A stretch of 64,000 bases of DNA, taken from the NCBI RefSeq assembly GCF_902167635.1, contig NZ_CABHMS010000001.1, forward strand, positions 124,001 to 188,000. Reading direction: 5' to 3'. This document shows positions 1-8,820 of the stretch, in pieces. Source of the DNA: Chitinophaga vietnamensis (GTDB lineage Bacteria > Bacteroidota > Bacteroidia > Chitinophagales > Chitinophagaceae). How positions within the stretch are numbered: the first letter of the stretch is position 1; each line of letters opens with the position of its first letter. The notes below the pieces were generated by a model that searched no databases, was not told the DNA's origin, and saw only the letters and a program-made list of their open reading frames with translations. The translations under genes and the position numbers were made by a program.

Positions 1-191
1 TAACATGCAAGGAAACAAATTGTTCAAAAAATCTAAAAATTTAATTTGATACTTGAATTGCTCCCTTTCTTTGGGTGTTACAATATTACTTACGAAGGCT
101 ATAATGTTTTGGATTGCTAAAATGGAAAAAAAATAGAAAAAATTATAATTATTTAATTTTCAAATATTTAATCAAAAGTAAATAGGTCACA

Positions 192-593
192 TCAGCGTAT
201 TTCCTGGCAGATCTCTATTAATACGCCATTGGTGTTTTTGGGATGAAGGAAGCAGATCAGTTTATTATCGGCTCCTTTTTTCGGCGTTTCCTGCAATAGC
301 ACAAAGCCTTCGGCCTGCAGGCGTTTCATTTCTGCATGGATATCTTCCACTTCAAAAGCAATATGATGCATGCCTTCGCCTTTTTTGTCGATGAATTTGG
401 CAATGGCGCTTTCCGCGCTGGTGGCTTCCAGCAGCTCTATTTTGGTATCGCCCTGTAAGAAGAAGGCTGTTTCAACGTGTTCACTGGCTACGGCTTCGGT
501 TTTGTAGCAGGGCGTGTTCAGCAGTTTCTCAAACAACGGGATGGAGGTGTCCAGCGATTTTACGGCGATACCGATATGTTCTACTTTGAGCAT
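192..593 (-). CDS. mce: Methylmalonyl-CoA epimerase
   Basis: This 133-residue protein of the VOC (glyoxalase/dioxygenase) fold interconverts (R)- and (S)-methylmalonyl-CoA in propionate and succinate metabolism. It opens with VEHIGIAV, and His6, Glu53, His77 and Glu127 lie where the family places metal ligands and the catalytic glutamate. The length is typical of a single-domain epimerase. The ATG at 593 faces the divergent cysteine desulfurase gene across 52 bases. A separate B12-binding mutase domain is encoded at 16202-16612, so two parts of the methylmalonyl-CoA pathway lie in this window but not in one operon. The family assignment is firm; the substrate is inferred from family membership. 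Confidence 0.9.
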   Translation of the reverse strand: MLKVEHIGIAVKSLDTSIPLFEKLLNTPCYKTEAVASEHVETAFFLQGDTKIELLEATSAESAIAKFIDKKGEGMHHIAFEVEDIHAEMKRLQAEGFVLLQETPKKGADNKLICFLHPKNTNGVLIEICQEIR

Positions 594-631
594 GTGCGAT
601 TATTTTAGTAAGATGACCAGCGCGAATGTCG

Positions 632-639
632 TAATTTTG
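632..639 (+). promoter_or_regulatory. Bacteroidetes -7 element TAATTTTG
   Basis: TAATTTTG matches the TAnnTTTG consensus and ends only six bases before the ATG of the cysteine desulfurase gene, so its mRNA would be leaderless or almost so. No TTG is found at the ideal 19-base distance. Confidence 0.55.
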
Positions 640-645
640 TAGCTT

Positions 646-1839
646 ATGTTGAAACGCCCTGTTTACCTCGATTACAACGCTACCACGCCCTGCGATCCGC
701 GGGTGGTGGAGGCGATGTTGCCTTTTTTCACGGAAGCTTTTGGTAATGCGGCCAGCCGCCATCATCCTTACGGGTGGGCCGCTGAAGAAGCGGTGGATCA
801 GGCCCGGGAGCAGGTGGCGCAACTCATCGGTGCAGAACCGGGAGAGATCATCTTCACATCCGGCGCTACCGAAGCCGTGAACCTCGCGCTGAAAGGCGTT
901 TTCGAGCTGTATGCCTCCAAAGGTAATCATATCATCACCTCCATACTGGAACACAAAGCGGTGCTCGACACCTGTAAACACCTGGAAAAACTGGGCGCCC
1001 GCATCACGTATCTGCCGGTAGACCACGAGGGGCATATTTCGCTGGAAGCGCTGGAAGCCGCCATCACGCCGCAAACCATACTGGTGGCCATCATGTATGC
1101 CAACAACGAAACCGGCATCATCAACCCCATTCAAGAGATCAGCGCTATCGCGCATCGCCACCAGCTCATCATGATGAGCGATGCCACCCAGGCAGTGGGG
1201 AAAATTCCGGTGCAGGTTAATCACGATGGTATCGACCTGCTGGCGCTGAGCGCCCATAAGCTCTACGGACCGAAAGGCACAGGCGCCCTGTACGTGCGCC
1301 GGAAAGGGCCAAGGGTAAGGCTGACAGCCCAGATGGACGGCGGCGGCCATGAGAAAGGTTTCCGCTCCGGCACCCTCAATGTGCCTGGTATTGTAGGTCT
1401 TGGCAAAGCGGCAGCACTTTGCGCCGGGGAAATGACCGCCGACGCAAACCGCCTCTCTGCTCTGAGAAACCAGCTGGAAGCCGCTTTGCTGCAAATAGAA
1501 GCTACCAACGTAAACGGCTCAACGAAACAGCGTCTGCCACATGTAACCAATATCTCCTTCGACTATACCGAAAGCCAGACCCTGCTCATGAGCATCAACA
1601 AAGATATTGCCGTGTCTTCCGGGTCGGCCTGTACATCGGCCTCAATGGAGCCCAGTTACGTGCTCAAAGCCATGGGCTTGCCGGACCATCTGGCCCATGC
1701 CGCGCTGCGCTTCAGTTTGGGCCGCTTCACAACCAGCGAAGAGATCCGCTTTGTCATAGATCATATCACCAGCGCCGTTGCCGCCCTCCGGGCGGTAAGT
1801 CCGCTCTGGCAGCTGCATAAAGACGCTACCACGGAATAG
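646..1839 (+). CDS. Cysteine desulfurase (IscS/NifS type)
   Basis: This 397-residue class V aminotransferase-fold enzyme takes sulfur from cysteine for Fe-S clusters and thio-modifications, using PLP. The PLP lysine is Lys205 in LSAHKLYGPKG, and the persulfide cysteine is Cys329 in SSGSACTSASMEPS, the long-loop form seen in group I (IscS/NifS) enzymes. The SGATEAVNLALKG cofactor loop lies at about 72-84. No iscU, iscA or iscR gene is next to it, so it may serve general sulfur transfer. A TAnnTTTG element directly upstream supports transcription from its own promoter. Confidence 0.92.
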   Translation: MLKRPVYLDYNATTPCDPRVVEAMLPFFTEAFGNAASRHHPYGWAAEEAVDQAREQVAQLIGAEPGEIIFTSGATEAVNLALKGVFELYASKGNHIITSILEHKAVLDTCKHLEKLGARITYLPVDHEGHISLEALEAAITPQTILVAIMYANNETGIINPIQEISAIAHRHQLIMMSDATQAVGKIPVQVNHDGIDLLALSAHKLYGPKGTGALYVRRKGPRVRLTAQMDGGGHEKGFRSGTLNVPGIVGLGKAAALCAGEMTADANRLSALRNQLEAALLQIEATNVNGSTKQRLPHVTNISFDYTESQTLLMSINKDIAVSSGSACTSASMEPSYVLKAMGLPDHLAHAALRFSLGRFTTSEEIRFVIDHITSAVAALRAVSPLWQLHKDATTE

Positions 1840-1842
1840 TTG

Positions 1843-1872
1843 TTGGTAAACCGATATCCTCTTATATATTTG
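1843..1872 (+). promoter_or_regulatory. Promoter of gldFG (TTG-N19-TATATTTG)
   Basis: TTG at 1843-1845 is followed after exactly 19 bases by TATATTTG at 1865-1872. This is a full match to the Bacteroidetes -33/-7 promoter and leaves a leader of about 17 bases before the gldF ATG at 1894. Confidence 0.75.
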
Positions 1873-1893
1873 CATTCTTACTAATTACTATTC

Positions 1894-2634
1894 ATGCTAG
1901 CCATCTTTAAGAAAGAGATAAACCAATTCTTCAGCAGTGTAACGGGCTATGTGGCCATTATCCTGTTTTTGCTGGCAAACGGACTATTCCTGTTCGTATT
2001 CCCTGATACCAGTTTGCTGGATACCGGCTATGCTAACCTGGACCCGCTCTTCGACCTGGCGCCACTCATCTACCTGCTGCTCATCCCGGCCATCACCATG
2101 CGCAGCTTCGCCGATGAATTTAAAACCGGCACCATGGAACTGCTCAGCACCAAGCCGCTCAGCGGATGGCAGATTGTAACGGGCAAGTTCTTCGGCAGCT
2201 TGTTGATCGTAGTTATCTCTCTCTTGCCTACCGTTATCTATTATATCGCTATCAGGCAGCTGAGCATAAACCCGCAGCAGCTGGACAATGGCGGCATCCT
2301 GGGCTCGTATACCGGCCTTTTCCTGCTGGGAGCGGCCTTTACGGCCACGGGCATCTGGTCCTCGTCGCTCACCTCCAATGCCATGGTAGCCTTCCTCATC
2401 GCGGTATTCACCTGTTTTATTTTTTACAACGGCTTTGATGCCCTGAGCAAAATACCTGCCTTCACCGGCGGCGCCGATTACTACCTGCAAATGGCAGGTA
2501 TCAAATTTCACTATCAGTCCATCAGCCGCGGAGTGATCGACAGCCGCGACGTGGTGTACTTTGTGAGCCTCACCGGCCTGATGCTCTATCTCACCAAATT
2601 ATCGCTACAAAGAAAACTCTGGCAAAACGGATAA
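1894..2634 (+). CDS. gldF: Gliding motility ABC transporter permease GldF
   Basis: This 246-residue ABC-2 type permease has about six hydrophobic segments. The first follows MLAIFKKEINQFFSSVTGY, and a conserved cytoplasmic loop contains TMRSFADEFKTGTMELLSTKPLS. In Flavobacterium, GldF, GldG and the ATPase GldA form an ABC transporter required for gliding. gldG follows after 12 bases in the same direction, which makes the assignment secure. The ATPase gene gldA is not in the window, as is common in Bacteroidetes. The exported substrate is not known. Confidence 0.92.
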   Translation: MLAIFKKEINQFFSSVTGYVAIILFLLANGLFLFVFPDTSLLDTGYANLDPLFDLAPLIYLLLIPAITMRSFADEFKTGTMELLSTKPLSGWQIVTGKFFGSLLIVVISLLPTVIYYIAIRQLSINPQQLDNGGILGSYTGLFLLGAAFTATGIWSSSLTSNAMVAFLIAVFTCFIFYNGFDALSKIPAFTGGADYYLQMAGIKFHYQSISRGVIDSRDVVYFVSLTGLMLYLTKLSLQRKLWQNG

Positions 2635-2646
2635 GCGGAATATCTA

Positions 2647-4356
2647 ATGGGAACGACTATACGAAAAAAATATATTCAACGTGCGCTGGCAGTGGTACTG
2701 TTGCTCACCGCCATCAACATAGGAGCGGCCTACTTTCATGGCCGTTGGGACCTCACCGCCGAAAAGAGATACACCCTCACCGCCAATACCCGGCAGATGC
2801 TGCGCCAGCTGGACAGTCCCGTGGAAATAGAAGTGTTCCTGAAAGGCGACTACCCCGCTACCTTCCGGCAGCTGGCCCAGGCCACACAAGAGCTGCTGGA
2901 CGAATTCCGGGAGTATGGCAAACAGCACATCCGCTATACCTTCGTGAATCCCGGCCTGGGCCTCTCTGATTCTGCCCGCATGAAATTCCTCGGTGAGCTC
3001 ACCGCACAAGGTATCATGCCCTTCAACATGAAAGTCCAGCAAGACGCCAATGACAGCTACTCCGAGAAGTTGATCTTCCCCGGCGCCCTCGTACATTATA
3101 AAGGCAAAACCATTGGAGTGAACCTCCTGAAGAACCAGGGCGGGCAAGACCCGATGCAGACCATGAGCAATTCCGAAGCCCTGCTCGAATACCAGTTTGC
3201 CAATGCTATCAGCAAGTTGAGGGAAGATAAAAAGCCGCTCGTAGGCTATATGTTGGGCAATGGTGAATCGCTGGGCATTGAAGTATATGACGCCCTCAAC
3301 ACCCTGCAAAGCAATTACGGCCTCGATACCGTTACCCTGCAAAGCGCCCGCTACATCCCGCAGGATTTCAGCGTGCTGCTCTTCGCCAAGCCCTCTGCGG
3401 CTTTCAGCGATGAGGACAAGCTCAAGATAGATCAGTACATCATGAATGGCGGCAAGGTGCTGTGGTTCATCGATGAAACCAGCGCCTCTATGGACAGTTT
3501 GCAAAAACATAATGAGTTCCTGGCTTTCGACCGGGGGCTGAACCTGGAGGACCTGCTGTTCCGTTATGGCGTGCGCATCAACCAGGACCTGATACAGGAC
3601 CTGCAATGCGATATGGTGCCGCTGATCGTAGGAAGCGCCGGCAACCGCCCGCAGATGCAGGCCGTGCCTTTCCCTTATTTCCCGCTGCTGACGCCTACTG
3701 GCGCGCACCCTATTGTAAAAAATATGGATATGGTGCTGAGCCATTTTGTGAGCTCTATTGATACCATCAAGAATGATGCGGTGAAGAAGACGATCCTGCT
3801 CACCTCTTCCGCGCATAGCCGTACCGTGCGGATACCGGCGCAGATCAGCTGGGAGAGCGTAAAAGTGCAGCCCAATCCGCGTGAATACCGCCAACATTCG
3901 CTGCCAGCTGCGGTTTTGCTCGAAGGTAATTTTACCTCCCTCTTCCGGAACCGCCTCGATGCCAATACCATTAATGCGCTGCAACAGGCCACAGGCAAGC
4001 CTTTCAAAGCCAATACTGATCACGCTACCAAAATGATCGTAGTGAGCGATGGCGACCTGATCGCCAATGCGGTATCCCGCAAGGAGGGGCCGCTGCAAAT
4101 GGGCATCAATGAATTTAATACCGGCCTTTCCTTTGCCAACAAGGAATTCATGCTCAACTGCCTCGAATACCTCACAGGCAAAAATGGCATTATGGAAAGC
4201 CGTAATAAAGAGCTCACCCTCCGCCTGCTCGATGGAGAAAAAGTAAAACAGGAAAAAACAAAATGGCAGGTGATCTGTTTCCTGGCGCCCGTAGGGATGA
4301 TCCTGCTCTTTGCGATGATATTTCTTTTTGTAAGGCAACGCAAATATGCGGAGTAG
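2647..4356 (+). CDS. gldG: Gliding motility ABC transporter substrate-binding protein GldG
   Basis: This 569-residue protein is anchored at both ends by hydrophobic helices, one near residues 12-30 and one near the C terminus just before VRQRKYAE. The large middle part faces the periplasm and belongs to the ABC-type auxiliary (GldG/ABC_transp_aux) family; DLTAEKRYTLTANTRQML is typical of its beginning. It partners GldF, whose gene ends 12 bases upstream. Two G+C-rich hairpins follow the stop codon and probably end the operon. A long open frame on the opposite strand is a shadow of this gene. Confidence 0.9.
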   Translation: MGTTIRKKYIQRALAVVLLLTAINIGAAYFHGRWDLTAEKRYTLTANTRQMLRQLDSPVEIEVFLKGDYPATFRQLAQATQELLDEFREYGKQHIRYTFVNPGLGLSDSARMKFLGELTAQGIMPFNMKVQQDANDSYSEKLIFPGALVHYKGKTIGVNLLKNQGGQDPMQTMSNSEALLEYQFANAISKLREDKKPLVGYMLGNGESLGIEVYDALNTLQSNYGLDTVTLQSARYIPQDFSVLLFAKPSAAFSDEDKLKIDQYIMNGGKVLWFIDETSASMDSLQKHNEFLAFDRGLNLEDLLFRYGVRINQDLIQDLQCDMVPLIVGSAGNRPQMQAVPFPYFPLLTPTGAHPIVKNMDMVLSHFVSSIDTIKNDAVKKTILLTSSAHSRTVRIPAQISWESVKVQPNPREYRQHSLPAAVLLEGNFTSLFRNRLDANTINALQQATGKPFKANTDHATKMIVVSDGDLIANAVSRKEGPLQMGINEFNTGLSFANKEFMLNCLEYLTGKNGIMESRNKELTLRLLDGEKVKQEKTKWQVICFLAPVGMILLFAMIFLFVRQRKYAE

Positions 4357-4395
4357 CCCGCGAAGCGGGTCCCCGCGTACTTTGCGGGAAACCCG
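4357..4395 (+). terminator. Hairpins after gldG
   Basis: CCCGCGAAGCGGG (4357-4369) is followed by CCCGC-N7-GCGGG (4372-4388), and CGGGT/ACCCG can enclose the second. They lie between the gldG stop and the terC promoter and probably end the gldFG transcript. Confidence 0.5.
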
Positions 4396-4396
4396 T

Positions 4397-4404
4397 TATC
4401 TTTG
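4397..4404 (+). promoter_or_regulatory. -7 element TATCTTTG upstream of terC
   Basis: A perfect TAnnTTTG lies 27 bases before the ATG at 4432. A transcript from here would start at about 4410, which excludes the in-frame ATG at 4402 as the real start codon. Confidence 0.6.
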
Positions 4405-4431
4405 CCATTCACTAAAAAAGAAGCCATCTAC

Positions 4432-5370
4432 ATGACACCCACTCAGTGGACCTATCTCATCTTTGGAATTGTGATAGTTCTTGCGCTGATCTTCGACCTT
4501 GGACTACTCAGCAAAAAGAACCAGCAGGTAACCATCCAAAAGGCATTGATCCAAACTTCTTTCTGGGTGGGGCTTTCCTTGCTTTTCTTCGGATTTATCT
4601 GGTTTGAAGATGGCGCAAATACGGCGGTGAGTTATCTGAGCGCCTATCTCATGGAATGGTCCTTGTCTATCGATAATATATTTGTATTTATTCTGATCTT
4701 CGGTTTCTTTAAAGTTAAAGAGGCGAATTATGCCCGTGTGCTGCTCATCGGGATACTTATGGCGATTATTTTCCGCGCCATATTTATCAGCGTTGGCGTA
4801 GTTTTGATCCACCGTTTTGAATGGATTTTATATATCTTCGGTGTGTTCCTGGTATATACCGGTATCAAAATGTTCACTGCCAAAGAGGAAGATGAGTTCA
4901 AACCTGAAGAAAATGTGGCGTACCGGTTCATGAACAAGTATCTTCGTATTACCATGGAAGAGCCGAAAGGGCGCTTCACCATCAAAAAACATAAGAAGGT
5001 TTATTTCACCTCGCTCGCAATAGTGGTGGTGATGTTGGCCGTAACAGATATTATATTTGCCCTGGATTCCATACCCGCCGTTTTCGCCATATCTCAACAA
5101 CCACTGGTGGTGTATACATCCAATATTTTTGCCGTATTGGGGCTGAGATCATTGTTCTTCCTGCTGAGAGGGGCGGTCGACAAATTTGATTATCTCCCCC
5201 AGGGAATAGCCATCGTGCTTGTTTTCATAGGACTTAAAATGCTGGCAGAGTATTTCATTCATATTCCCGTGTACGTATCGCTGATCGTGATCGTGCTATG
5301 CCTCGGAGGTTCCATTCTTTATTCACTCTATCATCAGAAGAAAGAATTGCCGGAAGAACAAGTGAAGTAA
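4432..5370 (+). CDS. TerC/Alx family integral membrane protein
   Basis: This 312-residue protein has about nine predicted membrane helices. The family motifs are present: EWSLSIDNIFVFILIF near residue 80 and VTDIIFALDSIPAVFAIS near residue 210, each with membrane-buried acidic residues. TerC and Alx homologues are linked to tellurite resistance, manganese export and metallation of exocytoplasmic proteins; the substrate here cannot be read from the sequence. The start at 4432 is chosen over an ATG ten codons upstream because the -7 element at 4397-4404 overlaps that upstream ATG. The gene stands alone, between hairpins on both sides. Confidence 0.88.
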   Translation: MTPTQWTYLIFGIVIVLALIFDLGLLSKKNQQVTIQKALIQTSFWVGLSLLFFGFIWFEDGANTAVSYLSAYLMEWSLSIDNIFVFILIFGFFKVKEANYARVLLIGILMAIIFRAIFISVGVVLIHRFEWILYIFGVFLVYTGIKMFTAKEEDEFKPEENVAYRFMNKYLRITMEEPKGRFTIKKHKKVYFTSLAIVVVMLAVTDIIFALDSIPAVFAISQQPLVVYTSNIFAVLGLRSLFFLLRGAVDKFDYLPQGIAIVLVFIGLKMLAEYFIHIPVYVSLIVIVLCLGGSILYSLYHQKKELPEEQVK

Positions 5371-5372
5371 AA

Positions 5373-5406
5373 TAACAGTTGCACGAAAAACGTTTTGTGG
5401 CTGTTA
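5373..5406 (+). terminator. Hairpin after terC
   Basis: TAACAG and CTGTTA enclose an inner CACGAAAA/TTTTGTG stem immediately downstream of the terC stop codon. Confidence 0.45.
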
Positions 5407-5431
5407 AGTGAATTATTCAAACTGATAAAAC

Positions 5432-7921
5432 GTGTATAACGCAGCAAGTATCAACAAGATCCTGAAGGGAGAATTGTTGCAGGAGACCGGATTTTCTGAC
5501 ATTGAGCACCTCTTATTGGATAGCCGGAAACTCATCTTTCCGGAAACCTCATTGTTCATCGCTTTAGTGAGTTCGCGACGGAATGCCCACCAGTACATCG
5601 AAGAGCTGTACCGCAAAGGTGTCAGCAACTTTGTAGTGAGTGAACAGGTGCCGCTGGAAAAATATCCCAAAGCCAATTTCATTTTCGTAAAGGATACCAT
5701 GCATGCGCTGCATGCGCTGGTAGCCTCGCACCGTCAGCAGTTCCAGATACCGGTGGTAGGTATCACCGGCAGCAATGGAAAAACCATCGTGAAAGAATGG
5801 TTGTACCAGTTGCTGGAGAAGGATTACAACATTGTTCGCAGTCCTAAGAGTTATAACTCGCAGATCGGTGTGCCGCTGTCTGTATGGCAGATGCAGCCCG
5901 AACACAACCTTGCCATCTTTGAAGCGGGTATCTCGCAACCTGGCGAAATGCTGAACCTGGAAAAGATCATCCGTCCCACCATCGGCATCTTCACCAATAT
6001 CGGCGAAGCGCACAGCGAAGGCTTTCTCAACATCCGGCAGAAGATCAACGAAAAGCTCGTGCTCTTCACCAAAAGCGATATCCTTATTTACAGCAAGGAT
6101 TATCTCGCGTTGAATGAATGCGTATTGTCTTTTCACAATCAGCTTGGAGAAGAAGGGCCGGAATTGTTTGCCTGGTCGAGGAAAACAGATGCCGACCTGC
6201 GTATCATCAGTGTAGACAAGAACGATAACCATACCCGTATCGATGCGCTCTATAAACAAGAGCCGCTGCATATCCGTATTCCCTTTACAGACGAGGGTTC
6301 TATCGAGAATGCGATCCACTGCTGGGCCCTGATGTTATACCTCGGCAAAGAACAGGAAGTGATACAACAGCGCATGGACCTGCTCAGCAATATCGCGATG
6401 CGGCTGGAGCTGAAGCAGGGCATCAACAACAGCTCGGTGATCAACGACAGTTACAACCTCGATCTTGGCTCGCTCACCATCGCACTGGATTTCCTGCAAC
6501 AACAGCAGCAGCACCAGGTGCGCACCGTGATACTCAGCGATATCCTGCAAAGCGGCAAGAGCGATGCCACCCTGTATGAAGAAGTAGCCGACCTGCTGCA
6601 AAAGAAAAATATCAATAAGCTGATTGCTATCGGCAAGAATATCAGCAGGGAGAAGAAAAGTTTTCAACAGGTAGAAGGATTGAAATCGCAGTTCTTCAAC
6701 ACCACGGATGAATACATCCAACAGTTCAATGCAGATGATTTCCATTACGAGACGATACTCGTGAAAGGCGCGCGTGTATTTGAGTTTGAGCGGATCGGCA
6801 AATTGCTGGAACAGAAAGCGCATCAGACCATACTGGAAATAAATCTCACGGCCATTTCGCAAAATGTGAAATTGTATCAGTCCATGCTCAAGCCCAACAC
6901 CAAGCTGATGGCGATGGTGAAGGCATTTTCATATGGCAGCGGCAGTTTTGAAATTGCCAACCTGCTGCAATTTCACGGGGTGGACTATCTCGCCGTGGCC
7001 TATGCGGATGAAGGCGTGGAGTTGAGACGGGCCGGCATTACCATGCCCATCATGGTGATGAATCCCGAGCCTGCCAGCTTCGACGCTATTCTGCACTGGC
7101 ACCTGGAGCCTGAGATCTATTCGATGGGCGTGCTGATGCAGTTCCTCGAAGAGGTGGTAGCGGCGGGCAAAACGGAGTTTCCCATTCACATCAAGCTGGA
7201 TACCGGTATGCATCGCCTGGGCTTCGTGAAGAAAGACCTGCCGGAACTGGCGCAGGTGCTCACTTCCGGGGCATCGCTGAAAGTGCAGTCTATTTTTAGT
7301 CACCTTGCTGCGAGTGAAGATCCTGCCAAAGATGCGCTTACACAGCAGCAGGGACGCTTATTTTACGATATGAGCCACGAGTTGCAAAAGGCGCTGGGCT
7401 ATGCAGTGATCCGTCATATCGATAACAGCGCCGGTATTACCCGCCATCCCGATCTGCAACTGGATATGGTGCGGCTGGGCATCGGGATGTATGGCATTGA
7501 TAGCAGCAAGGATATGCAATCGCAGCTGAAGAATGTGAGCACTTTGAAAACGACCATTGCGCAGCTGAAGCAGCTGGAACCCGGTGATACCGTGGGTTAT
7601 GGCGCTACCTGGGCCGCCACTGTACCCTCTGTGACCGCCACTGTGCGCATCGGCTATGCCGATGGCTACCCGCGGCGCCTCAGTAATGGCAAGGGCAAAA
7701 TGCTGATACGTGGCAAACTGGCGCCGGTAGTAGGCGTGGTAGCCATGGATATGCTCATGCTCGACGTTACCCATATTCCTGATGTAGCCGAAGGCGATGA
7801 AGTGATCGTATTCGGCGCCGACCTGCCCGTAGAGCAGCTCGCAGCCTGGGCGGAGACCATCCCATATGAAATATTAACAGGAATTTCACAGCGGGTGAAA
7901 AGGGTATATTATCAGGAATAA
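5432..7921 (+). CDS. Bifunctional MurF / alanine racemase fusion
   Basis: This 829-residue fusion joins two peptidoglycan enzymes. Residues 1 to about 455 are MurF, UDP-MurNAc-tripeptide:D-Ala-D-Ala ligase, with the ATP loop GITGSNGKT at 110-118. Residues from about 460 to the end are a PLP alanine racemase, with the cofactor lysine at Lys497 in MAMVKAFSYGSG and the C-terminal barrel motif AMDMLMLDVTHIP. The racemase makes the D-Ala that is later joined to UDP-MurNAc-tripeptide. This fusion is a known Bacteroidetes arrangement. The start is a GTG, MYNAASINKIL; no ATG lies nearby in frame. The next gene, lspA, has its own promoter. Confidence 0.93.
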   Translation: MYNAASINKILKGELLQETGFSDIEHLLLDSRKLIFPETSLFIALVSSRRNAHQYIEELYRKGVSNFVVSEQVPLEKYPKANFIFVKDTMHALHALVASHRQQFQIPVVGITGSNGKTIVKEWLYQLLEKDYNIVRSPKSYNSQIGVPLSVWQMQPEHNLAIFEAGISQPGEMLNLEKIIRPTIGIFTNIGEAHSEGFLNIRQKINEKLVLFTKSDILIYSKDYLALNECVLSFHNQLGEEGPELFAWSRKTDADLRIISVDKNDNHTRIDALYKQEPLHIRIPFTDEGSIENAIHCWALMLYLGKEQEVIQQRMDLLSNIAMRLELKQGINNSSVINDSYNLDLGSLTIALDFLQQQQQHQVRTVILSDILQSGKSDATLYEEVADLLQKKNINKLIAIGKNISREKKSFQQVEGLKSQFFNTTDEYIQQFNADDFHYETILVKGARVFEFERIGKLLEQKAHQTILEINLTAISQNVKLYQSMLKPNTKLMAMVKAFSYGSGSFEIANLLQFHGVDYLAVAYADEGVELRRAGITMPIMVMNPEPASFDAILHWHLEPEIYSMGVLMQFLEEVVAAGKTEFPIHIKLDTGMHRLGFVKKDLPELAQVLTSGASLKVQSIFSHLAASEDPAKDALTQQQGRLFYDMSHELQKALGYAVIRHIDNSAGITRHPDLQLDMVRLGIGMYGIDSSKDMQSQLKNVSTLKTTIAQLKQLEPGDTVGYGATWAATVPSVTATVRIGYADGYPRRLSNGKGKMLIRGKLAPVVGVVAMDMLMLDVTHIPDVAEGDEVIVFGADLPVEQLAAWAETIPYEILTGISQRVKRVYYQE

Positions 7922-7956
7922 TGATATTGCAGGTTTCAGTCTTTGAAATAATCTAT

Positions 7957-7964
7957 TATTTTTG
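7957..7964 (+). promoter_or_regulatory. -7 element TATTTTTG upstream of lspA
   Basis: A perfect TAnnTTTG lies 18 bases before the TTG start codon at 7983, which supports that non-ATG start and a separate transcript. Confidence 0.5.
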
Positions 7965-7982
7965 ACAAAATTCTAATATCAG

Positions 7983-8630
7983 TTGAAATATCGTCACGTC
8001 GTTTTTATCGTTATCCTTATCCTGGCTATTGACCAGGCGCTGAAGTTCTGGATCAAGACTCACATGTTCATGCAGCAGGAATACGTCATTTTCCCTAACT
8101 GGTTCCGCATACATTTCATTGAAAACGAAGGAATGGCCTATGGCCTGAAATTCGGAGGCGACTTCGGAAAGATCTTCCTGACGCTCTTCCGGCTGGCAGC
8201 CGTGGTAGCAGGTTTCTTTTATATGAAGAAGCTGGTACGTGAAAAGTATAGCACCGGCCTGCTGGTATGTGGTTCGCTGATACTGGCCGGCGCCGCGGGA
8301 AACCTGATCGACAGTATGTTCTATGGCCTGATCTTCAACGACAGTATCGGATACGAAGTAGCGCAGTTCCTGCCCGCAGGCGGCGGCTACGGCAGCTTCC
8401 TGCATGGCCGCGTGGTGGATATGCTTTATTTCCCTATCTACGAGGGCTACCTGCCTAAATGGGTGCCATTCAAAGGCGGCGATTATTTCGTGTTCTTCCG
8501 CCCCGTATTCAACGTGGCTGATGCAGCTATTTCAACTGGCGTAATCGCGATTTTACTTTTCCAGAAACGTTTCTTCGGCAAACATATGCATCCCGCTACA
8601 GAAGCCATAGCAAAGGATCACGTAGCGTAA
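7983..8630 (+). CDS. lspA: Lipoprotein signal peptidase (signal peptidase II)
   Basis: This 215-residue inner-membrane aspartyl protease cuts prolipoprotein signal peptides ahead of the lipidated cysteine. Four membrane helices are visible. The catalytic aspartates lie in the motifs GAAGNLIDS (about residue 112) and FNVADAAIS (about residue 180), and NEGMAYGL is the conserved early motif. It is longer than the roughly 165 residues of E. coli LspA because of a hydrophilic insert of about 40 residues (GYEVAQFLPAGGGYGS region), usual in Bacteroidetes. The start is TTG (MKYRHVVFIVI); the first ATG downstream would remove the first helix. A strong terminator follows. Confidence 0.92.
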   Translation: MKYRHVVFIVILILAIDQALKFWIKTHMFMQQEYVIFPNWFRIHFIENEGMAYGLKFGGDFGKIFLTLFRLAAVVAGFFYMKKLVREKYSTGLLVCGSLILAGAAGNLIDSMFYGLIFNDSIGYEVAQFLPAGGGYGSFLHGRVVDMLYFPIYEGYLPKWVPFKGGDYFVFFRPVFNVADAAISTGVIAILLFQKRFFGKHMHPATEAIAKDHVA

Positions 8631-8642
8631 TGATATCTTCTT

Positions 8643-8683
8643 ATAAAAAAGGCGGCCACAATTATTGTGGCCGCCTTTTTTAT
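8643..8683 (+). terminator. Rho-independent terminator after lspA
   Basis: A G+C-rich stem, GGCGGCCACAA paired with TTGTGGCCGCC, is flanked by A6 and T6 runs, so it works as a canonical intrinsic terminator. Confidence 0.88.
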
Positions 8684-8723
8684 GCCTGTTGATCAGTTTT
8701 TTAAATAAAAAAGCCCAAAACCT

Positions 8724-8753
8724 TTGAAAAACTAAATACCCGTTTTATATTTG
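8724..8753 (+). promoter_or_regulatory. Promoter of the TonB-dependent receptor gene (TTG-N19-TATATTTG)
   Basis: TTG at 8724-8726 and TATATTTG at 8746-8753 are separated by exactly 19 bases. Transcription would begin at about 8758 and leave an untranslated leader of about 120 bases before the receptor ATG at 8879. The leader holds a small open frame and a hairpin. Confidence 0.75.
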
Positions 8754-8775
8754 TCTACTAATTCTATAGACTATT

Positions 8776-8820
8776 ATGACTATTATCAACACAACCAATT
8801 ATCATATATGCCGATGTTGA
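8776..8820 (+). CDS. Possible leader peptide ending in Cys-Arg-Cys
   Basis: A 14-codon frame, MTIINTTNYHICRC, lies inside the long leader between the promoter at 8724-8753 and the receptor gene. Its last codons TGC CGA TGT and the TGA stop overlap a small hairpin, ATGCCG (8808-8813) paired with CGGCAT (8826-8831). A ribosome stalled at, or finishing, the cysteine codons would change whether that hairpin forms. This is the layout of an amino-acid-sensing attenuator. Translation is not shown by any ribosome-binding signal, and Bacteroidetes often lack one, so the call is tentative. Confidence 0.3.
   Translation: MTIINTTNYHICRC

Noticed and set aside
2644-4338. A 564-codon open frame on the minus strand opposite gldG
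   Set aside because: It lacks domain motifs, lies wholly within a well-supported gene, and results from the codon use of the plus-strand gene.
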